This document shows, piece after piece, positions 26,734 through 36,134 of a stretch of DNA of 64,000 nt. This DNA comes from Thiomicrorhabdus sediminis. GTDB lineage: Bacteria > Pseudomonadota > Gammaproteobacteria > Thiomicrospirales > Thiomicrospiraceae. Where the stretch lies: positions 1,503,630 to 1,567,629 of the forward strand of contig NZ_CP040602.1 of the NCBI RefSeq assembly GCF_005885815.1, given 5' to 3'. Position 1 is the stretch's first letter; every line of letters begins with the position of its first letter. The notes under the pieces are model-generated. The model saw nothing but the letters and a program-made list of their open reading frames with translations, was not told where the DNA came from and searched no databases. The translations under genes were made by a program, and so were the position numbers.

Positions 26734-27501
26734 ATGAAAAATCCCGTTATTGTCATTGGCTTAGGTGAACTGGGAAGCGTGTTTGCACGCGGTTTCTTAC
26801 GATTAGGCTACCCGGTTCAAGGTGTTACCCGCGACATGGATAAAGAGATCATTGCACAAACCGTACCAAATCCAGCCGCTGTGTTAGTTGCAGTCGGTGA
26901 AGCCGACATTCAACAAACCTTAGCCGACATTCCTGTCAGCTGGTCGGACAAGTTGATTCTGCTGCAAAACGAACTGTTACCGCGAGATTGGCAAGCCGCG
27001 GATATTAAAGAGCCAACGGTTATTTCAGTTTGGTTCGAAAAGAAAAAAGGTATGGACAGCAAGGTCGTGTTACCTTCGCCAATTTTTGGTGCAAATGCCA
27101 AGTTGGTATTCGATGCATTAGGTCAGGTTGATCTTCCTAGCTATATTGTCGATAGTGAAGACGAGTTGGAATACGAGCTGGTGAGAAAAAACCTATATAT
27201 CTTGACCACCAATATTGCCGGGCTTGAAGTCGGTGGCAATGTAGCCGAACTGGCCGCCGACCATAATGAGGTAATGCGTGCGGTTGCCAATGATGTGCTC
27301 GATATTCAGCAGTGGCTGACCGACAAACCTCAGGACCGTGACCGCTTAATGGACGGTATGCTTGAAGCCTTTGACGGTGACCCGCAACACGGTTGCATGG
27401 GACGTTCGGCACCGGCACGCCTAACGCGTGCCTTAGGCTTTGCCGACCAGGCCGGACTAGAGGTTCAAACCTTAAGAGCGATTGCCGCGAAACACTTGTA
27501 A
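26734..27501 (+). CDS. NAD(P)-binding Rossmann-fold protein of unknown substrate
   Basis: A 255-residue protein with an N-terminal dinucleotide-binding motif VIGLGELGSVFARGF and a C-terminal helical part, an outline like ketopantoate reductase or 6-phosphogluconate dehydrogenase-type enzymes. I cannot name a substrate. The pattern ELVRKNLYILTTNIAG near residue 148 resembles the catalytic Lys/Asn helix of that superfamily, but this is tentative. It has a GAGGTTATTG ribosome site and its own terminator. Confidence 0.72.
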   Translation: MKNPVIVIGLGELGSVFARGFLRLGYPVQGVTRDMDKEIIAQTVPNPAAVLVAVGEADIQQTLADIPVSWSDKLILLQNELLPRDWQAADIKEPTVISVWFEKKKGMDSKVVLPSPIFGANAKLVFDALGQVDLPSYIVDSEDELEYELVRKNLYILTTNIAGLEVGGNVAELAADHNEVMRAVANDVLDIQQWLTDKPQDRDRLMDGMLEAFDGDPQHGCMGRSAPARLTRALGFADQAGLEVQTLRAIAAKHL

Positions 27502-27527
27502 AACGATTCATCGGCATCCCTCTCATT

Positions 27528-27563
27528 AAAACCGCTGAAGAAAATTCTTCGGCGGTTTTTTTA
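27528..27563 (+). terminator. Terminator of the Rossmann-fold gene
   Basis: A 12-bp stem (arms 27531-27542 and 27545-27556) with a tiny AA loop is followed by a run of seven T. Confidence 0.88.
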
Positions 27564-27643
27564 TAGACCACTAGCCGTTATCGGCCAATCTGTGTTAAGT
27601 TTGCTTTGCATGCAATGAAGCTACAGTTCCGATGGAGTCGTCT

Positions 27644-28279
27644 ATGATCAAGGTACTCAACCAACCCCAACAGCCATTAATTGAAGAGCTGATCAATCGT
27701 CTACGCAACCAACACACCCAAGCCGCCGAGTTTCGTCAGATCATCGCCGAATTAACCCGCTTTCTGTGCTATCACGCTCTCGCCGATTTTACCATGCAAA
27801 AGCGTAGTATCGACACTTGGAACGGCCAACACAACTACCCTAAAATCGATCAAAGCCAACTGGTACTGGTACCAATTCTGCGCGCAGGCATGCCAATGCT
27901 GGACGGTGCTCAAGCGTTACTTCCCGATGCCGGCAACGGCTTTTTAGCGATGAAACGTGATGAGCTCACCCATATCGCCAAAACCTATTACAACCGCGTA
28001 CCTGAATGCCATGGCAAAACCGTCTTATTATTGGATCCGATGCTTGCCACAGGAGGTTCTTTAAGCGATGCCATAGCGTTACTCAAAGCACAAGGTGCCG
28101 AGCGCATTATCAGCTTAAATATTATCGGTTCGCCAGAAGGCATTGAGCAGATTCAAAAACACTACCCAGAAGTCGATGTATTCATTACTCAAGTGGACGA
28201 CTATCTCGACGAGAATAAATTTATTTACCCTGGTTTAGGCGATGCTGGTGACAGAGCTTTCAACACCCCTGAAAGCTGA
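27644..28279 (+). CDS. upp: Uracil phosphoribosyltransferase
   Basis: A 211-residue enzyme that salvages uracil with PRPP to UMP. The PRPP motif is LLLDPMLATGGS and the uracil-binding end is YPGLGDAGDRAF. Length matches E. coli Upp (208). An ATG lies four codons upstream, but GGAG sits six bases before the ATG at 27644, which I prefer. No uraA permease gene is adjacent. It converges on the tRNA-Lys pair, sharing the terminator beyond. Confidence 0.93.
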   Translation: MIKVLNQPQQPLIEELINRLRNQHTQAAEFRQIIAELTRFLCYHALADFTMQKRSIDTWNGQHNYPKIDQSQLVLVPILRAGMPMLDGAQALLPDAGNGFLAMKRDELTHIAKTYYNRVPECHGKTVLLLDPMLATGGSLSDAIALLKAQGAERIISLNIIGSPEGIEQIQKHYPEVDVFITQVDDYLDENKFIYPGLGDAGDRAFNTPES

Positions 28280-28327
28280 TATCTAACGCTTTTTTACTAT
28301 CACTTATTCAAGTTATCAACAGGCAAT

Positions 28328-28364
28328 AAAAAACCCCATAAGGCTCAAGCCATTACGGGGTTTC
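28328..28364. terminator. Terminator shared by upp and the tRNA-Lys pair
   Basis: AACCCC (28332-28337) pairs with GGGGTT (28357-28362) and an inner GGCT/AGCC stem. An A run lies on the left, so on the minus strand it ends the tRNA transcript with six T. Confidence 0.85.
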
Positions 28365-28372
28365 TTGGAATA

Positions 28373-28448
28373 TGGTGGGTCGTGAGCGATTCGAACGCTC
28401 GACCAATTGGTTAAAAGCCAACTGCTCTACCGGCTGAGCTAACGACCC
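28373..28448 (-). tRNA. tRNA-Lys (UUU), copy 2 of the pair
   Basis: A 76-nt cloverleaf on the minus strand starting GGGTCGTTAGCTCAG, anticodon loop CTTTTAA (anticodon UUU), T-loop GTTCGAATC and encoded CCA end. It is identical to the upstream copy and separated from it by 35 bp. Confidence 0.97.
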
Positions 28449-28483
28449 ATAATATATGGTGTGCATTCCAAATCCGGAATAAA

Positions 28484-28559
28484 TGGTGGGTCGTGAGCGA
28501 TTCGAACGCTCGACCAATTGGTTAAAAGCCAACTGCTCTACCGGCTGAGCTAACGACCC
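28484..28559 (-). tRNA. tRNA-Lys (UUU), copy 1 of the pair
   Basis: The same 76-nt sequence as the downstream copy with encoded CCA. It is the promoter-proximal gene of a two-tRNA transcript. Confidence 0.97.
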
Positions 28560-28575
28560 GTTTGGAATGGGGCGT

Positions 28576-28603
28576 ATTATACAAGCCTAGGCAAACTCTG
28601 CAA
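28576..28603 (-). promoter_or_regulatory. Promoter of the tRNA-Lys pair
   Basis: On the minus strand TTGCAG (28603-28598) and a perfect TATAAT (28581-28576) are 16 bp apart. The GC-rich discriminator ACGCCCC that follows is typical of stringently controlled stable-RNA promoters. Confidence 0.8.
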
Positions 28604-28841
28604 GCCTTTTTGTTAATTATTTAGCAAAAAATTTCAGGCTCGATTTGCGAATTACTGACAAACACTCTACAACCAATAAGTTAGCGTATTTCTGTACAAC
28701 TGAGTAAAAATGATGATTTGTCGACAAGAAGCAAAAATCCGCTAAAAAAGCATTAAAAAAACGATGCCCTAGATAAACAATCAGAAGTGGCTGCAAATAA
28801 TTGCCAGCAGTGACGAGTCTGCAGCCAGATAAGCGGACGCT
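28604..28841. other. Intergenic stretch between queC and the tRNA promoter
   Basis: No gene is visible. Near the queC end an 8-bp inverted repeat TGGCTGCA (28788-28795) and TGCAGCCA (28820-28827) could form a long-loop hairpin after queC, without a T-tract. Confidence 0.4.
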
Positions 28842-29539
28842 TTAAGTTTGATACAGGGTTGGGTCGGCAATACCGGCTTCGATAAAACCTTGTTTACGCA
28901 AACGGCATGAGTCACATTTGCCACAGGCGTGACCTTGATCATCCGCCTGATAACAAGATACCGTCAAACTGTAATCAACCCCGTTGGCGACGCCCTGTTG
29001 AATGATTTGCGCCTTGGTCAAATCGATCAATGGGGTAAGAATTCTCATCTTATGGCCTTCCACCCCGGCTTTGGTCGCTAAGTTCGCCATGGTTTCATAG
29101 GCTGCGATATACTCAGGACGACAATCCGGATAACCGGAATAATCGACCGCATTAACGCCGATAAAGATATTATCGGCATCAATGACTTCCGCCAGCCCCA
29201 ATGCATAAGAAAGAAATACCGTGTTTCGCGCCGGTACATAGGTGACCGGAATGACATCCTTATCAACACCATCGACCGGCACATCAATCGTATTGTCGGT
29301 CAAAGCGGAACCGCCGATGGCTCGCATATCAACATTCATGACACGGTGAGTTTTCGCTCCTAAATCCACCGACAGTTTTGTGCCGCATGAAGTTCGGCGC
29401 TATGACGTTGTCCGTAGTCGAAACTGATGGTATGACATTCAAAACCCTGGGCACGCGCAATCGCCAGAACCGTGGCCGAATCCAAGCCACCGGAAAGTAG
29501 AACGACCGCTCTTTGTTTACTGCTTAGCTGTGCCGCCAT
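28842..29539 (-). pseudogene. queC: 7-cyano-7-deazaguanine synthase QueC, frameshifted
   Basis: QueC makes preQ0 for queuosine. The gene is split by a frameshift. From the ATG at 29539 the frame encodes the PP-loop [15 protein letters not shown] and [15 protein letters not shown], then stops at 29360-29362. The remaining 175 residues continue in another frame from about 29380 ([13 protein letters not shown]) through [29 protein letters not shown] and the zinc site [17 protein letters not shown]. Joining the parts needs one extra A in the short A run (plus-strand T at 29376-29379), giving HAAQKLS. Everything else looks intact, so the break is recent or a sequencing error. Its ATG abuts the cpoB stop codon, as the last gene of the tol-pal unit. 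Confidence 0.88.
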
Positions 29540-30511
29540 TTATTTCTCCAGACGCTTTTTCGCTGTTTCGGCTGCGCGACTGCTTGGACGCGAGGAGATA
29601 ACTTCCTCATACATCACTTTGGCTTTACCAGGCTGATTCAGGTTGGCGAAGCAATCACCGGCACGCAACTTGGCATCAGGAACCTTAGGCGATTGTGGAT
29701 AACTGTTGATAACTATCTGGAAAGCTTTTAAAGCCGATTCATTATCACCTTTGATCAAATAGCCTTCACCACTCCAATAAGCGGCATTACTCGCCAATTG
29801 GCTTTTTGGGTACTGAGTTAAAAAAGCCTCAAAAGCTTTAATTGATTCATCGTATTTTGACGCACGCATTAACGAAAATGCATTTTTATAAGCGAGCTGT
29901 TCGGCATCGGTCGGCTTATGCGTCTGAATCGGCTGCATCACATGCTCTGCAGGCGTCGCCGTTTCGGCTGGCTGCTCGACAAGCGCTGCTTGTTGGTTTG
30001 GTTGTGGCGTTTCAGGTTCAGTTTTAGCCGCCTGGGTTTGCTCCAGCGAAGTACTGGCTGGCGCCGCTGCTGGATTACTGTCTGTGGCGGCAGGCGCTTC
30101 CGCATTTGGCGCTGCCGGCGCTGTTATAGCAGGCATTGCTGGCGCAGCGTTTGATGCAGCCGGTGCCAACTGAGCATCAGTGGAACCATTGCCTTCCAGC
30201 ACACTTAAACGCTGGTCGGTTTCACTATAACGGGCATCGAGTTTCTTTTGTAATAATTGCATCTGGCGCTTAAGACGATCATTGGCATCCTGCAACTGCT
30301 GAATTTCTCGCTGTTGATCTCCAAGTCGACGACTCAACTGCAATAAAACGGGATTTTCCATCATCCGTTCCAAACGCTGAACACGTTCATCCAGACTTGC
30401 GCCCTGCGCGGCATGACTCGGTGCCAAAGGCATCATCAATAATGCCGCCAAAGAAGAAACCAAGGCTTTTTGTTTAAAGTTTGAAAATGCTCTTATCATC
30501 TTATTTGCCAT
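29540..30511 (-). CDS. cpoB: Tol-Pal system protein CpoB (YbgF)
   Basis: A periplasmic protein of about 323 residues that coordinates outer-membrane constriction with peptidoglycan synthesis during division. Signal peptide at residues 1-34 (cleavage near SHA), then a coiled-coil trimerisation segment (about 40-100: LDERVQRLERMMENP, then a Gln-rich helix), an Ala/Pro/Thr-rich linker (about 110-190) longer than that of E. coli, and TPR repeats at the C-terminus (AYKNAFSLMRASKYDESIKA onward). I prefer the ATG at 30511, 11 bp after the pal stop; an ATG at 30499 is an alternative. Confidence 0.92.
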   Translation of the reverse strand: MANKMIRAFSNFKQKALVSSLAALLMMPLAPSHAAQGASLDERVQRLERMMENPVLLQLSRRLGDQQREIQQLQDANDRLKRQMQLLQKKLDARYSETDQRLSVLEGNGSTDAQLAPAASNAAPAMPAITAPAAPNAEAPAATDSNPAAAPASTSLEQTQAAKTEPETPQPNQQAALVEQPAETATPAEHVMQPIQTHKPTDAEQLAYKNAFSLMRASKYDESIKAFEAFLTQYPKSQLASNAAYWSGEGYLIKGDNESALKAFQIVINSYPQSPKVPDAKLRAGDCFANLNQPGKAKVMYEEVISSRPSSRAAETAKKRLEK

Positions 30512-30522
30512 CTGTTTTGCGA

Positions 30523-31125
30523 TTATTGAATTACAATTTCTACACGGCGATTTTTCGCCCATGCATTTTCATTACTTTCTGCGATCTGAGGGCTCTCTTC
30601 ACCGAAGCTGACCACATTGATGCGTGCTTCGGCAACACCGAATAACATCAACGCCTGCGCCACAGCCTTGGCACGTTTCTCACCCAAGGCCAAGTTATAT
30701 TCAGGTGTACCGCGTTCGTCGGTATGACCATTCAAGGTTACTGTCTGCTTTGGATTTTGCAACAGAATATCGGCATGATATTTGGCAATTTCAGTTGCCT
30801 GATCGTCCAGCTGATACTGATCATAACCAAAATAGATAATCGATTCCTGCAGGTTATCGACATCAACCATTTGCATACCGTTCAGATCACCGGCACCATT
30901 CAGATTACCACCGTTAACACCGTTGCGTTGAGCGTCAGCCGGCATCACTTCAACACCGCCTTTGTGATTTAGAGAACCCACTCCCGGCGCGGTATCTTGA
31001 TAAACTTCCGCATCATTACCGATATTGCCTGCTCCAGGCGTACTTGGATTGCTGCTACAAGCCGCTAAACTGGCGATAACTGCAAACGATGCCAACTTTG
31101 CCAAATGATTTAATGGAGAATTCAT
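30523..31125 (-). CDS. pal: Peptidoglycan-associated lipoprotein Pal
   Basis: A 200-residue outer-membrane lipoprotein that ties the outer membrane to peptidoglycan and binds TolB. The lipobox is SLAAC (Cys about residue 23). After a low-complexity Asn/Gly-rich linker comes the OmpA-like domain (about 85-200) with YFGYDQYQLDD and LNGHTDERGTPEYNLALGEKRA, which holds the diaminopimelate-binding Asp and Arg. The ATG at 31125 has AGAGGA nine bases before it. Confidence 0.95.
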   Translation of the reverse strand: MNSPLNHLAKLASFAVIASLAACSSNPSTPGAGNIGNDAEVYQDTAPGVGSLNHKGGVEVMPADAQRNGVNGGNLNGAGDLNGMQMVDVDNLQESIIYFGYDQYQLDDQATEIAKYHADILLQNPKQTVTLNGHTDERGTPEYNLALGEKRAKAVAQALMLFGVAEARINVVSFGEESPQIAESNENAWAKNRRVEIVIQ

Positions 31126-31192
31126 CGATTCAATTCCTCTGTTAAATTGGATTTTTACTAAATTTATTAAACGAATTATCAAAACCTAAGCG

Positions 31193-32620
31193 TTAACGAG
31201 TCAAAAAAGGACCCCAGGCCGGTTCACGTACTTCACCGTCTTTGACCTTTAAGGTCTGAGAGGTTTTGCCATCAATCGCCACTACAGCGAGTTCGCCCTT
31301 GCCATTTTTATTCATCGCGTAGAGAATCATTTCACCATTCGGCGCGAAACTAGGAGACTCGTCCAGATAAGTATCGGTCAGCTTGGTGAATTCATTGCTG
31401 TATAAATCCTGCAATGAGATATGGAAACCGCCATTGCCGTTGACCACCGCCAGATATCTACCGTCCGGCGAAATTTCAGGATTGGCGTTATATTTACCTT
31501 CAAAGGTGATACGCGAGACCTCCATAGTATCCAAGAAGACCTGGAATACCTGAGGTTGGCCACGGCGATCCGAATTGAAATATAGCGAACGGCCATTCGG
31601 CGCCCAAGCCGCTTCGGTTTCGATCGACCAGTGTCGGGTTACTCGCTGCAATCGTTGAGTCGCCAAATCGAGAATATAAATATCCGCGCTACCGTCTTTA
31701 GATAGCGTCAAGGCGATCTTCGAACCGTCCGGTGACCAGGCTGGCGCACCATTAATACCTTTATAGTCAGCAATCACCTTACGGTAACGACCATCCAGGC
31801 TCTGGACAATAATATTCGAGCGCCCACTTTCAAACGAGACATAGGCAAGCTTACTGCCATCCGGCGACCAGCTTGGCGACATAATCGGCTGTCTGGAACG
31901 TAGGATAGGCTGAGGATTATGACCGTCAGCATCGGAAATCTCTAAGGTGAATTGACGCTTTCCAGCAACCTTTTTCACCGTCACATAGGCAATTTGAGTA
32001 TTGAAAGCGCCGCGCACTCCGGTTAATTCCTCATAGATCAGGTCACTGATCTGGTGAGCCACCTGACGCAGGCTTGTTGCCGGGATATTACGCCAGCGTT
32101 TGCCGATCACCTGGTTCTTGCGCAACACATCCATAAAACGCATATCGATCTGATAAAGGCCATTGCCTTCGGCCACGACCTTGCCGATCAACATATTATC
32201 GATGTCAAGCGCTTTCCAATCGCTATATTCAATCTGTTCCGGTTCACTCAACAACATCGGAAAACTAGCCGGATTCAGCGGTTTAAAACGACCACTACGG
32301 CGTAAATCGGCCTTAACGATTGCCGCGATATCGACCGGTGCCTGCGTCTGCTGTGTTGCCGGATCGGTCGGCATCAAACTATTGCTCTCATAAGCGAACG
32401 GTACTATGGCAATCGGTAAAGCGTTTTCATAACTGTCGCTGATTTCGATGGTCAACTCCGCTTGAGCCTGCGGCACAAACCACAAGAGCAAACTTAGCGT
32501 GGCAATTTTCAATGTCTGCTGAAGGTTCTTCAACACGGCTGAAAGAGCCTGCTTGTTAACAGGGTTGGCGAAAAGGATCGATCGTTTTCTGGTTTGCACT
32601 GTTTTCAATGGAATCACCAT
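31193..32620 (-). CDS. tolB: Tol-Pal translocation protein TolB
   Basis: A periplasmic beta-propeller of the Tol-Pal system. The N-terminal domain (about 60-180) is followed by WD40-like blades with repeats such as PSWSPDGSKLAYVS, PAWSPDGSKIALT and AAWAPNGRSLYF. The signal peptide core IATLSLLLWFVPQAQA ends near residue 54 counted from the ATG at 32620, an unusually long n-region, so the true start may be a later non-ATG codon such as the GTG before LKNLQQTLK. The tolA-tolB gap carries a 10-bp inverted repeat. Confidence 0.92.
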   Translation of the reverse strand: MVIPLKTVQTRKRSILFANPVNKQALSAVLKNLQQTLKIATLSLLLWFVPQAQAELTIEISDSYENALPIAIVPFAYESNSLMPTDPATQQTQAPVDIAAIVKADLRRSGRFKPLNPASFPMLLSEPEQIEYSDWKALDIDNMLIGKVVAEGNGLYQIDMRFMDVLRKNQVIGKRWRNIPATSLRQVAHQISDLIYEELTGVRGAFNTQIAYVTVKKVAGKRQFTLEISDADGHNPQPILRSRQPIMSPSWSPDGSKLAYVSFESGRSNIIVQSLDGRYRKVIADYKGINGAPAWSPDGSKIALTLSKDGSADIYILDLATQRLQRVTRHWSIETEAAWAPNGRSLYFNSDRRGQPQVFQVFLDTMEVSRITFEGKYNANPEISPDGRYLAVVNGNGGFHISLQDLYSNEFTKLTDTYLDESPSFAPNGEMILYAMNKNGKGELAVVAIDGKTSQTLKVKDGEVREPAWGPFLTR

Positions 32621-32664
32621 TTGCTTGTTGGGGGTTGGCAAAATTAATTGTTACGTTTCTTACA

Positions 32665-32694
32665 ATCAGCTCAATATAAAAGATTTGAGCTGAT
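32665..32694. repeat. Inverted repeat between tolA and tolB
   Basis: ATCAGCTCAA (32665-32674) and TTGAGCTGAT (32685-32694) can form a 10-bp stem in the mRNA. No T-tract follows on either strand, so it is more likely a stability or processing hairpin than a terminator. Confidence 0.6.
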
Positions 32695-32708
32695 GATTCA
32701 GATATCGA

Positions 32709-33758
32709 TTAAGGTTTAAACTCAAAAGTAATGACGCGTTCAAACAGTTCTTTTGTTGGTGGTTGCGGCAGTGGTTCGGCTCGATAAACGGCCTTTTCCG
32801 CAGCATCCTTGAACTGGTCATTGGCGAATTTATTACAGTTCAATACCTTCACACTGGTGATATTACCGTTTGGCGACTGGGTGATCTTCAGATCACACTG
32901 CGCCTGTTCGGAAATACGTGCCGGCGTCCGCCAGTTCTCTTTAACCTTGGCGGTAATGGAAGAAATATAGGTTTCACGCAACGACAACAACTGTTGACGT
33001 TTCTGTTCCGCACGCTGGGCACTGGCTTCGGCTTCCAACTGACGCTGTAGCTCTGCCGCGGCCTGCTCACGCTCTTTTTGTTGGCGCGCTTGCTCGGCGG
33101 CTTTTTCCAGCGCCTTTTTCTCTTCTTCTTTAGCCGCTAGCTGTTTTTCCAGCTCCTGTTTTTTCTGCTCTTCAGCCAGGCGCTGTTTCTCAGCAAGCTG
33201 TGCTTGTTTTTTCGCTTCCAACTGTTTCTTTTCAGCTTCTTTGGCTTGCTTCGCCGCCAGTTCCGCTTTACGTTTTTGTTCATCCGCTAAACGTTTGGCT
33301 TCATCGGCCTTTTTCTTTTCCAGCGCAGCTAAACGTTTCGCTTCTTCGATTTTTTTCTGTTCCGCTTGCGCTTTGCGTTTCTGTTCTGCCGCTTCTTGCT
33401 TGGCTTTTTCTGCGGCTTTGCGCTCCTGAACTTTTTGTTTTTCCAGCTCTTTCAAGCGCTGGCGTTCAGTTTCGGTCTGCTGCTGTAAACGTTTTTGCTC
33501 ATCCAAACGCGCTTGCTGCTGAGCTTTTAATTTATCCAGCTGAGATTGCACCAGTGCTGCATCAACGGTAAAGGTCTGCATCGGCTCGGCCAAAGCCACT
33601 TGATTAGTGGTTTGATCATTATTGTCTTGCTCGGCCGACAGCTGAATTTTAACCGCGCTATCCTGCTCCCATTGCATACTGAATGCGAGCAAAATACTCA
33701 AGTGAAGCATCAACGCGAGAGAAAAGGCTTTCGGGTGTTTTTTGATAAATTTCAACAT
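32709..33758 (-). CDS. tolA: Tol-Pal system protein TolA
   Basis: A 349-residue inner-membrane protein that links TolQ/TolR to the outer-membrane Tol-Pal parts. One N-terminal membrane segment (about 12-29, SLALMLHLSILLAFSM) is followed by a very long Lys/Glu/Ala-rich helical domain (about 70-255) and a C-terminal globular domain with the two Cys seen in TolA (AQCDLKITQ and VLNCNKF). Gene order tolQ-tolR-tolA-tolB is the standard one. Confidence 0.94.
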   Translation of the reverse strand: MLKFIKKHPKAFSLALMLHLSILLAFSMQWEQDSAVKIQLSAEQDNNDQTTNQVALAEPMQTFTVDAALVQSQLDKLKAQQQARLDEQKRLQQQTETERQRLKELEKQKVQERKAAEKAKQEAAEQKRKAQAEQKKIEEAKRLAALEKKKADEAKRLADEQKRKAELAAKQAKEAEKKQLEAKKQAQLAEKQRLAEEQKKQELEKQLAAKEEEKKALEKAAEQARQQKEREQAAAELQRQLEAEASAQRAEQKRQQLLSLRETYISSITAKVKENWRTPARISEQAQCDLKITQSPNGNITSVKVLNCNKFANDQFKDAAEKAVYRAEPLPQPPTKELFERVITFEFKP

Positions 33759-33760
33759 CG

Positions 33761-34216
33761 TTATTTCACCAATTCCGGTTCAGTCATTAATGAAACATTG
33801 GCCACGCCATTGGCTTTGAGCACACTGAATAAATGTACCACCTTACCGTAAGGTGCGGCACGATCGCCTTGAATATAAATCATCTGCTGTTTGTTCAACT
33901 GTGTTCTGGCCACCACTTCGGCAACCAGCGCCTGTATATCACGCGCACCGATAACCAAATCCGGGTTTTCCGAAGTTTTATAAAGTCCGTCCGAGGTGAT
34001 GGTGATGACAAACGGCTTATTCGATTCGCTGACTGACGAATCATCTTTTTTCACTTCCGGAGTTTGCGGCAGATTGACACTGACTGCCTGCTGGACAATC
34101 GGCGCTGTCACCATAAAGATAATCAGCAATACCAAGGTGACGTCTATATAAGGCACCACATTGATTTCGGCCATTAGACGGCGTTTTTGTCTGCTATTAC
34201 GAAAACCGTTTTGCAT
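33761..34216 (-). CDS. tolR: Tol-Pal system protein TolR
   Basis: A 151-residue ExbD-family protein with one membrane segment. The functionally important Asp is in VVPYIDVTLVLLIIFMVTAP, near residue 24. With TolQ it forms the proton-driven motor that energises TolA. The gene lies between tolQ (25-bp gap) and tolA (2-bp gap). Confidence 0.95.
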   Translation of the reverse strand: MQNGFRNSRQKRRLMAEINVVPYIDVTLVLLIIFMVTAPIVQQAVSVNLPQTPEVKKDDSSVSESNKPFVITITSDGLYKTSENPDLVIGARDIQALVAEVVARTQLNKQQMIYIQGDRAAPYGKVVHLFSVLKANGVANVSLMTEPELVK

Positions 34217-34241
34217 GTCTATTCCTGTCTATTGAATCCGA

Positions 34242-34940
34242 TTACTGAAATGACTTGTTTTTCTGCGATTCAATGCTGTGCGCCTGACGCTGCAAAATCG
34301 TCAGAAAACCTTCGGCAAAGTTTTCGTATTCACTCAATAAACGATCGACTCGATTAGACAGGCGGTTATAAGCGATAACCGCTGGAATGGCGGCAAACAG
34401 ACCGATTGCCGTTGCAATCAAGGCTTCGGAAATACCCGGAGCTACGGACGCCAAAGTAGCGTGCTGAACGTTACCCAATGATTGGAAAGCATGCATCACC
34501 CCCCAAACGGTACCAAACAGGCCGATATAAGGCGCAGATGAACCCACTGTGGCCAATAAAGACAGACGATGCTCAAGATAATCCGCTTCACGCGAAAAGG
34601 CGATTTTCATGGTACGTTGCGCACCGGCCATCAGGTCGCTCGCTTCGGAAACGCCTTGCTGCTGCAAACGCATAAACTCTTTGAAACCATCGGCAAAAAT
34701 AATCTCCAGACCTTTGGCATTGTCGCGCTGGTTTTCAACACGGGTATATAAAGCGGTCAATTCTTCACTTTGCCAAAAAGCATTTTCAAACTCTTTGGCT
34801 TCACGCATAGCGTTCTTTACCTGATAAGACTTGGCAAAAGCAACTGCCCAGGCAGCGATTGACATCAACAACAGCAATAACATAACCATTTGCACTACCG
34901 GCGAAGCCATTAAGACCAGTTCTAACAGATCACTATCCAT
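34242..34940 (-). CDS. tolQ: Tol-Pal system protein TolQ
   Basis: A 232-residue ExbB-family inner-membrane protein with three membrane segments: VVQMVMLLLLLMSIAAWAV near the N-terminus, then two after the cytoplasmic loop (APYIGLFGTVWGVMHAF and ALIATAIGLFAAIPAVIAY). Conserved Thr residues in the last two helices line the proton path. It is the first gene of the tol-pal unit. The thioesterase gene ybgC, often found before tolQ, is absent here; ruvB lies 183 bp upstream. Confidence 0.95.
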   Translation of the reverse strand: MDSDLLELVLMASPVVQMVMLLLLLMSIAAWAVAFAKSYQVKNAMREAKEFENAFWQSEELTALYTRVENQRDNAKGLEIIFADGFKEFMRLQQQGVSEASDLMAGAQRTMKIAFSREADYLEHRLSLLATVGSSAPYIGLFGTVWGVMHAFQSLGNVQHATLASVAPGISEALIATAIGLFAAIPAVIAYNRLSNRVDRLLSEYENFAEGFLTILQRQAHSIESQKNKSFQ

Positions 34941-35123
34941 AATTCAGACAACCCTTTTGTTTATTTTCTTTATTTACTTGAGCGCGATTTGATCCAAATC
35001 AAACCACAAAATTCTTTGCTTTATTCTAACGATTTCTTATTAAAATCCAGTGACAATTTGCCTGCTGTCAATCTATTTCAATGGTTGGCGCAATAGTCAT
35101 TAAAACAAAGCCAGACAAGATCA

Positions 35124-36134
35124 TCAGTTTTCTTCCGGCATCACCACTTGCAGATGATTATAGGCACTTGAAGTCGCCACTCGTCCTCGAGGAGTGCGTA
35201 CCAAGAAACCCTGTTGCACCAAAAACGGTTCAATAACGTCTTCGATGGTACCGCGCTCCTCGCCCAGAGCCGCTCCCATACTATCGATGCCCACCGGGCC
35301 ACCGTCAAACTTATGAATAATCGTTTCCAAAAAGCGACGGTCCATCTTATCTAAACCGAGCTGATCGACTTCCAATAGATTAAGTGCCAGATTGGCAATG
35401 TCTTGGGTAATGACACCATCGCCTTTTACCTGAGCGAAATCACGCACACGACGTAATAAACGGTTGGCGATTCGCGGGGTACCCCGTGAACGTCGCGCCA
35501 CTTCGGCAGCGCCTTCGGCTTCGGCGTGCATACCGAGAATATTGGCCGAACGGGTAACGATCTGGGTCAACTCATCGTGGTTATAGAACTCCAATCGCTG
35601 AACCAGACCAAAACGGTCACGCAAAGGCGACGTCAAAAGACCGGCACGCGTGGTGGCTCCAACCAGAGTAAACGGGGGAATATCGATTTTCACGCTTTGC
35701 GCGGCTGGACCTTCACCAATAACAATATCGATCTGAAAATCTTCCATTGCCGGATAAAGCACCTCTTCCACCACCGGACTTAAACGGTGAATTTCATCAA
35801 TAAACAACACATCATGCGGTTCCAGACGTGTTAATACCGCCGCCAGATCACCTGGCTTCTCAATCACCGGACCGGATGTCTGACGCAAGGTCACGCCCAT
35901 CTCTTGGGCGATGATATTGGATAAGGTGGTTTTACCTAAGCCTGGCGGACCGTAAAGCAGAACATGGTCTAAGGCTTCACCACGCATTTTGGCCGCATCC
36001 ATAGAAAGCTGCAACTGTTCGCGCACCGCCGTCTGACCGATATACTCGGTAATCTGCTGCGGTCTGACAGTCGGCAAAGTGTAGATATCATCGGCAGTTT
36101 CTTGTGCGCCGATTATGCGATCGGTTTCAATCAT
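35124..36134 (-). CDS. ruvB: Holliday junction branch migration helicase RuvB
   Basis: A 336-residue AAA+ motor that drives branch migration with RuvA. Walker A is [11 protein letters not shown], Walker B is LFIDEIHRL, sensor 1 is GATTRAG, and the C-terminal winged helix ends [12 protein letters not shown]. Length equals E. coli RuvB. It starts directly after the ruvA stop with no gap. Confidence 0.97.
   Translation of the reverse strand: MIETDRIIGAQETADDIYTLPTVRPQQITEYIGQTAVREQLQLSMDAAKMRGEALDHVLLYGPPGLGKTTLSNIIAQEMGVTLRQTSGPVIEKPGDLAAVLTRLEPHDVLFIDEIHRLSPVVEEVLYPAMEDFQIDIVIGEGPAAQSVKIDIPPFTLVGATTRAGLLTSPLRDRFGLVQRLEFYNHDELTQIVTRSANILGMHAEAEGAAEVARRSRGTPRIANRLLRRVRDFAQVKGDGVITQDIANLALNLLEVDQLGLDKMDRRFLETIIHKFDGGPVGIDSMGAALGEERGTIEDVIEPFLVQQGFLVRTPRGRVATSSAYNHLQVVMPEEN

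Noticed and set aside
28373-28620. tRNA-Lys pair as an integration site for a mobile element
   Set aside because: No integrase, no partial tRNA copy and no atypical block flank the pair; neighbours are normal housekeeping genes.
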